In this document: positions 1 to 5,193 of the stretch, one piece after another | Position numbering within the stretch: the first letter of the stretch is position 1 | Layout of the letters: each line of letters opens with the position of its first letter | DNA from: Actinomyces viscosus | GTDB lineage: Bacteria > Bacteroidota > Bacteroidia > Flavobacteriales_D > Crocinitomicaceae | Assembly (NCBI GenBank): GCA_943326975.2 | Contig: CALPVI020000161.1 | Span: 1 to 5,193 of the forward strand | Direction: 5' to 3' | DNA: 5,193 nt | The notes under the pieces: generated by a model | What the model was told of the DNA's origin: nothing | The model's input: the letters and a program-made list of their open reading frames with translations, nothing else | Databases searched by the model: none | Translations under genes and position numbers: made by a program

Positions 1-21
1 TGAATATCTACTTTCATTAAG

Positions 22-50
22 TTTAAATTCTAACTGAATGATTACATTTG
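22..50 (+). promoter_or_regulatory. Putative Bacteroidota-type promoter of aspS
   Basis: Bases 43-50 read TACATTTG, an exact match to the TAnnTTTG -7 element used by the Bacteroidota primary sigma factor. The expected upstream TTG/TTTG element is only weakly represented, by TTTA at 22-25, which leaves a 17-base spacer. Transcription would start around 55-58 and give a very short leader. The stretch just before the aspS ATG (about 59-69) is A-rich with a GAAAAAA run and no true Shine-Dalgarno sequence, which is normal for this phylum. The rest of 1-69 holds no gene that I can see. The -7 match is seen directly; its use as a promoter is inferred. Confidence 0.5.
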
Positions 51-69
51 TAAAATCAAATAAGAAAAA

Positions 70-1812
70 ATGTATAGATCTCATACTTGTGGCGAATTAC
101 GCCTTTCTCATATAGGAAATATTGTAACCTTATCAGGTTGGGTACAACGTTCTCGTAACTTAGGTGGAATGACTTTTATCGATTTACGTGATCGTTATGG
201 AATTACACAATTAGCATTTAATGCTGAAGACAATGCTGAATTAGCAAATACAGCATCGACATTAGGTCGTGAATTTGTAATTCAAATTACAGGAAAAGTA
301 ATTGAACGTTCAAGTAAAAACAATCAAATTCCAACAGGAGAAATAGAAATTTTTGTTTCAGAAATTACAATTTTAAATGCTGCAAAAACACCCCCTTTTA
401 CTATTGAAGATAATACAGATGGCGGTGAAGAATTGAGAGCACAATACAGATATTTAGATTTGCGTCGTAATCCTGTTCAAGAAAAATTAAGATTGCGTAA
501 TAAAGTTGCTTTAGAAACGCGTAAATATTTAGATAGTCAAGATTTCTTAGATGTTGAAACTCCTTATTTAATTAAATCTACTCCTGAAGGTGCAAGAGAT
601 TTCGTTGTTCCTTCAAGAATGAATGAAGGGCAGTTTTATGCTTTGCCTCAATCTCCTCAAACTTTCAAACAATTACTAATGGTTTCTGGATTTGATCGTT
701 ATTATCAGATCGTAAAGTGTTTCCGTGATGAAGATTTAAGAGCAGATAGACAACCAGAATTCACACAAATAGATTGTGAAATGGCATTTGTTGAGCAAGA
801 AGATATTTTGCAAACATTTGAGGGATTAATCAAACATTTATTTAAAACTGTAAGAGGAATTGAATTCGAAGGTGCATTCCCAAGAATGACATATGCTGAA
901 GCGAGTGAGAAATATGGTTCAGATAAACCAGATATCCGTTTTGGAATGGAATTCGTTGATTTAACTGAATTAACAAAAGGAAAAGGTTTCCCGGTTTTTG
1001 ATGATGCTGAAACTATTTTAGCAATTAATGCAGAACAAGCAGCCGTATATACAAGAAAGCAATTAGATGCTTTAACAGACTGGGTTAAACGTCCACAAAT
1101 TGGAGCAAAAGGTTTAGTTTATTTACGTTGCAATGAGGATGGAACATTCAAAAGTTCTGTAGATAAATTCTATTCAGAAGAAGAGTTAGCCAAATGGGCT
1201 GAAAAAGCAAATGCTAAAGCTGGAGATTTATTACTTGTTTTATCTGGAGATTTAGATAAAGTAAGAAAACAAATGAATGAATTACGTCTTCACATGGGGA
1301 ATGAATTAGGGTTGAGAAATCCAAATCAATTTGCTCCTTTATGGGTGTTGGATTTTCCTTTATTAGAATGGGACGAAGATTCAAATCGTTACCACGCAAT
1401 GCATCACCCTTTCACTTCACCAAAACCAGAAGATATGCATTTAATTCAAACCGAGCCAGGAAAAGTAAGAGCAAATGCTTACGATTTAGCTATGAATGGC
1501 GTTGAATTAGGTGGTGGATCAATTCGTATTCATGATAGAGATTTACAATCGAGAATGTTTGATTTGTTGGGTTTCACAAAAGAAGAAGCACAAGCACAAT
1601 TTGGTTTCTTAATGAATGCATTTGAATATGGTGCTCCTCCACATGGTGGTTTAGCATTCGGATTAGATCGTTTAGTTGCTACAATGGGTGGATCAGATTC
1701 GATTAGAGATTATATCGCTTTCCCAAAAAATAATAGCGGACGTGATGTAATGATTGATGCTCCATCACCGCTTCATGCAGATCAATTGAAAGAATTAGGG
1801 ATTTCAATATAA
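70..1812 (+). CDS. aspS: Aspartyl-tRNA synthetase (bacterial type)
   Basis: This cytoplasmic enzyme activates aspartate with ATP and charges tRNA-Asp for translation. The 580-aa length matches bacterial AspRS (E. coli about 590 aa). Domains in order: an OB-fold anticodon-binding domain (about 1-105); the first part of the class II catalytic core with the conserved TPEGARDF stretch (171-178); motif 2, FRDEDLRADRQPEF (218-231); the bacterial GAD insertion (about 285-410); and the rest of the core with HHPFTSP (445-451), the GVELGGGSIRIHD stretch (477-489) and motif 3, GLAFGLDRL (527-535). Residue 31 is Leu, where non-discriminating Pseudomonas-type enzymes have His as I recall it; this suggests a discriminating, Asp-only enzyme, but that is inference. 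The ATG at 70 gives the usual N-terminus (MYRSHTCGEL) and follows the promoter candidate closely. The gene ends just before an intrinsic terminator, so it looks monocistronic apart from possible read-through into the next genes. No key residue appears to be missing. Confidence 0.98.
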   Translation: MYRSHTCGELRLSHIGNIVTLSGWVQRSRNLGGMTFIDLRDRYGITQLAFNAEDNAELANTASTLGREFVIQITGKVIERSSKNNQIPTGEIEIFVSEITILNAAKTPPFTIEDNTDGGEELRAQYRYLDLRRNPVQEKLRLRNKVALETRKYLDSQDFLDVETPYLIKSTPEGARDFVVPSRMNEGQFYALPQSPQTFKQLLMVSGFDRYYQIVKCFRDEDLRADRQPEFTQIDCEMAFVEQEDILQTFEGLIKHLFKTVRGIEFEGAFPRMTYAEASEKYGSDKPDIRFGMEFVDLTELTKGKGFPVFDDAETILAINAEQAAVYTRKQLDALTDWVKRPQIGAKGLVYLRCNEDGTFKSSVDKFYSEEELAKWAEKANAKAGDLLLVLSGDLDKVRKQMNELRLHMGNELGLRNPNQFAPLWVLDFPLLEWDEDSNRYHAMHHPFTSPKPEDMHLIQTEPGKVRANAYDLAMNGVELGGGSIRIHDRDLQSRMFDLLGFTKEEAQAQFGFLMNAFEYGAPPHGGLAFGLDRLVATMGGSDSIRDYIAFPKNNSGRDVMIDAPSPLHADQLKELGISI

Positions 1813-1818
1813 ATTTTC

Positions 1819-1848
1819 AAAACACGGTTTTTAAATCGTGTTTTTTTT
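1819..1848 (+). terminator. Rho-independent terminator of aspS
   Basis: Arms 1819-1829 and 1834-1844 can form an 11-bp stem (core CACGGTT / AATCGTG with one G-U pair, extended by four A-T pairs) closed by a TTTA loop. The right arm runs into eight T residues (1841-1848). It begins 7 bases after the aspS stop. The next start codon is only 11 bases beyond the T-run, so any transcript of the downstream cluster must either read through this hairpin or start within or beside it. Confidence 0.85.
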
Positions 1849-1859
1849 ATCTTTATTAA

Positions 1860-2072
1860 ATGAGTACAACAGAAATTATTGGTTATTTTGCTTCCTTCTT
1901 AATATTAGTTTCTTTCTTGATGAAGGATATGAAAAAATTAAGAATAATCAACTTGTTTGGTTGTGGTGCTTTTATTATTTATGGTGTTTTAAACCACGCT
2001 ATTCCTATTGTAATAACCAATTCCGCAATTGTTCTTATCAATTTGTTTTACCTACTTAAAAAAGAAAAGTAA
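1860..2072 (+). CDS. Small three-helix membrane protein, YgjV/SemiSWEET-like, function unknown
   Basis: This 70-aa, very hydrophobic protein has three predicted membrane helices (about 5-21, 28-44 and 47-66) and a basic tail (KKEK). The short loop KDMKKLR (22-28) between helices 1 and 2 is positively charged. The ATG at 1860 is the only sensible start, because the codon directly before it in frame is TAA (1857-1859) and the next Met lies at the end of helix 1. From memory, the pattern recalls one half of the inner-membrane YgjV family and also the three-helix SemiSWEET/PQ-loop transporters: a YGxL motif, then PI, then a TNS motif (53-55). The diagnostic Pro-Gln pair after helix 1 is absent, so transport is only a guess. 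Its stop overlaps the next start by one base (TAATG), which suggests translational coupling. An alternative frame over the same bases is less convincing. The gene is probably real; the family assignment is moderate at best. Confidence 0.75.
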   Translation: MSTTEIIGYFASFLILVSFLMKDMKKLRIINLFGCGAFIIYGVLNHAIPIVITNSAIVLINLFYLLKKEK

Positions 2073-2839
2073 TGTCAAATCAGATTCAAAAACTCGAAAA
2101 AGAAATTGCTGATTATAGAAATCAGTTAATTCAACATCCGCTATATGCTGATATAAATTCAGTTGCTGCGATTCAAAAATTTATGGAATCTCATATTTTC
2201 GCGGTTTGGGATTTTATGTCTTTATTAAAAGCACTCCAAATTGGTTTAACGAATGTTTCTATTCCCTGGACGCCAAAAGGAAATCCGATTACAAGAAGAT
2301 TAATTAATGAAATTGTTTTAGGAGAAGAAACGGATGTTAATGAACTAAATGAACCGAAAAGTCATTTTGAAATGTATTTGGATGCAATGTCTCAAATGAA
2401 AGCAGATACAGGCAAAATGCAATCATTCATTGAGTTAATTGAAAATCAAATTGAAGTATCTGAAGCATTAGATAAAGTTAAAGTAAATGCAGCTACAAAA
2501 GCATTTGTAGAATTCACTTTTGAAGCGATTCAGACAAAAAAACTACATATTATTGCAGGTGTTTTTACATTTGGTCGTGAAGATTTGATTCCAGATATGT
2601 TTATAGAGATTGTCAAAAACATCAATGCAAATTCAACTATTGATTTATCAAAATTGATTTATTATTTGGAAAGACACATCGAAGTCGATGGTGGTGAGCA
2701 CGGACCCATGGCATTAATGATGATCAATGAATTATGTGGTAATGATGAAGTAAAATGGCAGGAGGTAATTGATTTTTCTAAAAGAGCATTGGATTATAGA
2801 GTGAAACTCTGGAATAGTATTCATTTAGAAATTAAATAA
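2072..2839 (+). CDS. DUF3050 family protein, heme-oxygenase-like fold
   Basis: This 255-aa soluble, mostly helical protein has no signal peptide or membrane helix. I recognise it as DUF3050 by its N-terminal HPLYADI (22-28), the FMESHIFAVWDFMSLLKALQ stretch (37-56), IPWTP (64-68) and NEIVLGEE (79-86). As I recall, this family is grouped with the heme-oxygenase/TENA-like all-helical fold; its reaction is not established. Polar residues that could bind metal occur in the order E80/E86/E91, H98, E147/E151, then H202, D206 and H210. That resembles the layout of heme-oxygenase-like diiron oxidases, which is an inference, not a known activity. Length is full and the frame is intact. The start overlaps the preceding stop by one base, with a purine-rich AAAGAAAAG just upstream serving as a plausible ribosome site. 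The following gene starts 3 bases after the stop, so the three genes probably share one transcript. Family call is confident; function is open. Confidence 0.88.
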   Translation: MSNQIQKLEKEIADYRNQLIQHPLYADINSVAAIQKFMESHIFAVWDFMSLLKALQIGLTNVSIPWTPKGNPITRRLINEIVLGEETDVNELNEPKSHFEMYLDAMSQMKADTGKMQSFIELIENQIEVSEALDKVKVNAATKAFVEFTFEAIQTKKLHIIAGVFTFGREDLIPDMFIEIVKNINANSTIDLSKLIYYLERHIEVDGGEHGPMALMMINELCGNDEVKWQEVIDFSKRALDYRVKLWNSIHLEIK

Positions 2840-2842
2840 TTA

Positions 2843-3226
2843 ATGAAAAACCCTCTTCAAATAGGTCAAAAGTTATACAGTATAATTTACTGGAAATGTC
2901 CTAAATGTCACGAAGGGGATTTATTTACTTTTAAAAATCCGTATAAATTTTTGAGAAGTTTGGACATGCCTAAATCATGTTCAAAATGCCATCAAGATTA
3001 TGAAATAGAACCTGGATTTTATTTAGGTTCATTATGGACAAGTTACCCTATTGTAGCATTACTTGTTATCGGATTAACTTCATATTTCTATTTATATGTT
3101 GAAATGGAAGTATACTCTTTTTTTATCTTTTTAGCTATAATTCTATTGACGCTTCAACCTTTAATAATGCGATTTGGAAGATCCATTTGGATCAATATAT
3201 TTGTTAAATACAACTCAAAAAAATAA
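2843..3226 (+). CDS. DUF983 family protein, zinc-ribbon-like membrane protein
   Basis: This 127-aa protein has an N-terminal cytoplasmic-type zinc-ribbon-like part with two knuckles, CPKCH (19-23) and CSKCH (46-50), whose four Cys could hold one metal ion. Then comes the family signature EPGFYLGSLW (56-65) and two membrane helices (about 67-85 and 91-108). It ends with a basic RFGRSIWINIFVKY segment (110-123), also typical of DUF983. The length is usual for the family. The function of DUF983 is not established; in proteobacteria members often sit near cytochrome c oxidase genes, but no such neighbour appears here. The gene begins 3 bases after the DUF3050 stop and in the same frame, with no recognisable Shine-Dalgarno, so translation probably depends on the upstream ribosome. 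Its TAA stop (3224-3226) lies inside the left arm of the downstream terminator hairpin. Confidence 0.88.
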   Translation: MKNPLQIGQKLYSIIYWKCPKCHEGDLFTFKNPYKFLRSLDMPKSCSKCHQDYEIEPGFYLGSLWTSYPIVALLVIGLTSYFYLYVEMEVYSFFIFLAIILLTLQPLIMRFGRSIWINIFVKYNSKK

Positions 3227-3255
3227 GGATTCTAAAACTAGAATCCTTATTTTTT
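3218..3255. terminator. Bidirectional intrinsic terminator between convergent genes
   Basis: Arms 3218-3234 and 3239-3255 form a perfect 17-bp stem around an AAAC loop (3235-3238). The core is AAGGATTCTA / TAGAATCCTT. The A-run at the left end and the T-run at the right end make it a terminator in both directions. It ends the DUF3050-DUF983 transcript on the + strand, and on the - strand it ends the OmpA-family gene, whose stop at 3280-3282 lies about 25 bases away. The DUF983 stop codon is part of the left arm, so the last codons of that gene and the terminator share sequence. Confidence 0.93.
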
Positions 3256-3279
3256 ATTCATAATTTTTTAAAATACCTT

Positions 3280-5193
3280 TTATTCCGTTGGAACATGTGT
3301 AATAATTTTAAACTCTGTTCTACGATTTTGTTGGTGTTCATCTTCGGAACAATTTGAAATAAGTTTCTTTTCACAAGGACAATTATTTACTAATTGACTT
3401 TCACCATAACCTACTCCATGTATTCTTCCAGGATTTGAAATATGCTTCTTAATATATTCAGCTGAATTATAAGCTCTTTCCTGCGAAAGTTTCATATTAT
3501 ATTTTTCAGTACCTCGACAATCCGTATGAGAACCTAACTCAACTGACATATTTGGATTTTCATTCATAATACGAATTACGTTTTCCAATTTATCTTTGGT
3601 ATCTTCTCTTAATTGCGCACTATTTACATCAAAATAGATAGTTTGAACTTTAATGAAAGCAACATTGTCTACGAATACTATTTCTTCTTTCACTTCTAAA
3701 GTTATGGATGTTGAAATAACTAATTCTTCTGATTCAGTAGATAATTCAGTTGTATCTGTTATGTAATAATCTTTAGAAGAATAAATTTTTAACAACTGAT
3801 TCTCTGGCGCTTTAAAAGTAAATGTTCCATCTTTTTTAGCTGTAAAAGATTTAATAAGATTATTTTTCTCATCATATACCTCTACTTTAGCATCTGAAAT
3901 TGGCTTACCACTAGTGTTTTTAACAATTCCTTCAACTTGTTTTTCTAAGACATATTCTTCAGGTGTTAATTCTTTTAAAATGGTCAACCCATAAATATCA
4001 TCATTACCTTTTCCAGTATTCCTATTAGAAGAAAAATAACCTTCATTCATTTCAGGATTAATTACAATGCCAAAATCATCAAATTGAGAATTTAAAGGTG
4101 CACCAAAATTATTAACCTTTCCGTAAACTCCATTTTTAAATGAAGCTGCAAAAATATCTAAGCCACCTAATCCAAACAAACCATTTGAAGCAAAGAATAA
4201 AATTTGTTTATCATCATGGAAAAATGGGAATAATTCATCACCTTCAGTATTAATATGAGAACCTAAATTCTCAGGTGTACCCCATACATTATCTTTCGTT
4301 AATGTACACTTATATATATCTGTTCCTCCATGGCCACCAGGCATATTACTTACAAAATATAACGTTTTACCGTCTTTAGTAACATAAGGATGACCTACTG
4401 AATAATTTATATTATTATGCTCAAATGCTTTTGGTTCAGACCATTCATTTGAATCAATAAAATCAGTATAAAATATTTCAAGATTATAACTTCCTAAAGA
4501 ATCCTTTCCATCATAATTATTTGATGTAAAATACATTCTTTTTAAATCACTTGAAAACGAAACAACACCTTCATGGTATTTTTTATTAAACTTTGGTTTA
4601 AACTCAATTTTAGTGTTTAATGTATCAACCACTTGTGGATCATAAATAAATAAATCTAAAAATGGTTTATTGTAATGAATGTAAGTTTTTTTTACTATTC
4701 CTTCAAATCTGATTGCCGGAGCTGAATACACCATTTTATTTTCATAATAACATGGAGCAAATTCTTGATCAACAGTATTAATTGGTAAATCTTTTACTGT
4801 AAAATATCCTTTATCGATTTTCAATTTAGCAATTTTATCTATTAATAAATGATTATTAATAGATCTGATTTCATGAGGAGCCTTCTCAAAGTAAACAATC
4901 ATCCATTTCTCAGATTCTGGATATTTTCCGTTCGTCTTTAAAACATCTGCATAATTATAAAAATCGGAAGGGCTAGCGTCTTTATAACTAACTAATTTAG
5001 CATAGGCTGTTTCAGATTTAACAAATTCATTTATTTTTAAATATGAATCTGCTAATTTTCTTAAACCATCCGCTGTTAAAGTATCAACTTTCTCTACACG
5101 TTCATATTTTTTGATTGCTTCGTGATAAGCAAAAATAAAGTATAGTTTATCTCCCTTTAATTCAAAGCGTGTTTTAGTAGTTTTTTGTCCTAA
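3280..5193 (-). CDS. OmpA-family envelope protein, TPR-PD40-CRD-OmpA (partial, 5' end beyond window)
   Basis: This is probably an exported, periplasm-facing outer-membrane-associated protein that anchors to peptidoglycan. The frame is open from the right edge to the TAA at 3280: 637 codons, numbered here from the edge. It starts LGQKTTKTRF, which looks like the end of a signal peptide followed by the mature protein, so perhaps only 15-20 residues are missing. Domains: about three TPR-like helix pairs (10-105); PD40 propeller repeats (about 142-403) with the signatures MYFTSNN, LYFVSNMPGG, LFFASNG and YFSSNRN; a CarboxypepD_reg-like beta-sandwich (about 420-492, VEGIVKNTSGKPISDAKVEV); and OmpA-C (about 515-633). 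In OmpA-C, Asp558 (HTDCRG) and Arg573 (LSQERA) match the pair that binds diaminopimelate. Four Cys (559, 605, 607, 615) in this domain may form disulfides. The ATG at 4902 is internal, since the TPR region extends before it. The domain order equals that of T9SS PorE, but Flavobacteriia carry many paralogues, so orthology is not claimed. Confidence 0.93.
   Translation of the reverse strand, partial: LGQKTTKTRFELKGDKLYFIFAYHEAIKKYERVEKVDTLTADGLRKLADSYLKINEFVKSETAYAKLVSYKDASPSDFYNYADVLKTNGKYPESEKWMIVYFEKAPHEIRSINNHLLIDKIAKLKIDKGYFTVKDLPINTVDQEFAPCYYENKMVYSAPAIRFEGIVKKTYIHYNKPFLDLFIYDPQVVDTLNTKIEFKPKFNKKYHEGVVSFSSDLKRMYFTSNNYDGKDSLGSYNLEIFYTDFIDSNEWSEPKAFEHNNINYSVGHPYVTKDGKTLYFVSNMPGGHGGTDIYKCTLTKDNVWGTPENLGSHINTEGDELFPFFHDDKQILFFASNGLFGLGGLDIFAASFKNGVYGKVNNFGAPLNSQFDDFGIVINPEMNEGYFSSNRNTGKGNDDIYGLTILKELTPEEYVLEKQVEGIVKNTSGKPISDAKVEVYDEKNNLIKSFTAKKDGTFTFKAPENQLLKIYSSKDYYITDTTELSTESEELVISTSITLEVKEEIVFVDNVAFIKVQTIYFDVNSAQLREDTKDKLENVIRIMNENPNMSVELGSHTDCRGTEKYNMKLSQERAYNSAEYIKKHISNPGRIHGVGYGESQLVNNCPCEKKLISNCSEDEHQQNRRTEFKIITHVPTE

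Noticed and set aside
1..3. TGA at the left edge as the stop codon of an upstream gene
   Set aside because: Three bases cannot be assigned to any reading frame without the preceding sequence.
1214..1399. 61-aa ORF on the - strand inside aspS
   Set aside because: It lies entirely antisense to conserved AspRS coding sequence, with no start signal and no recognisable protein features.
1838..2059. 73-aa ORF on the + strand overlapping the small membrane protein gene
   Set aside because: It starts inside the aspS terminator hairpin, has no family resemblance, and is rich in Tyr/Trp/Cys/Asn as expected of an out-of-frame reading. The frame at 1860-2072 has proper membrane helices and a coupled TAATG junction.
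2837..2845. DUF3050 and DUF983 lie in the same frame with one stop between them, suggesting a fusion or stop read-through
   Set aside because: Both families normally occur as separate proteins, each is full length here, and an ATG follows the stop directly. Same-frame adjacency is expected by chance one time in three.
4900..4902. ATG as the true start of the OmpA-family gene
   Set aside because: The frame continues open for 97 more codons encoding TPR helices, and no signal peptide follows this ATG.

Overview
The window is visibly AT-rich. It reads as chromosomal DNA from a member of the Bacteroidota, most likely class Flavobacteriia. Three things point there: a TAnnTTTG-type -7 promoter element, A-rich start regions without a clear Shine-Dalgarno sequence, and a TPR / PD40-propeller / carboxypeptidase-regulatory / OmpA-C envelope protein of a kind common in that group. 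The genus cannot be fixed from this sequence alone.

Layout, left to right. Positions 1-69 are a short intergenic leader with a good promoter candidate for aspS. aspS (70-1812, +) encodes a complete bacterial-type aspartyl-tRNA synthetase and is closed by a compact intrinsic terminator at 1819-1848. Only 11 bases after its T-run begins a tight three-gene cluster on the + strand. Its members are a 70-aa three-helix membrane protein (1860-2072), a 255-aa DUF3050 protein with a heme-oxygenase-like helical fold (2072-2839), and a 127-aa DUF983 protein with two zinc-ribbon-like CxxC knuckles and two membrane helices (2843-3226). The first two genes overlap by one base (TAATG) and the third follows after three bases, so they are probably co-translated. 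The last one ends inside a 17-bp perfect hairpin (3218-3255) that works as a shared bidirectional terminator.

The right third (3280-5193) is one convergent gene on the - strand. Its frame stays open to the window edge. The apparent ATG at 4902 is internal, because 97 further upstream codons encode TPR-like helices. The protein therefore has TPR, propeller, CRD-like and OmpA-C domains in that order, the same order as the type IX secretion protein PorE. It is missing only its N-terminus, probably a signal peptide.

aspS is housekeeping and the OmpA-like protein belongs to the cell envelope. The middle cluster has no established function. Its most interesting member is the DUF3050 protein, whose Glu/His/Asp pattern resembles the metal-ligand layout of heme-oxygenase-like diiron oxidases. 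I see no mobile element, CRISPR array, tRNA, rRNA or clear defence system.
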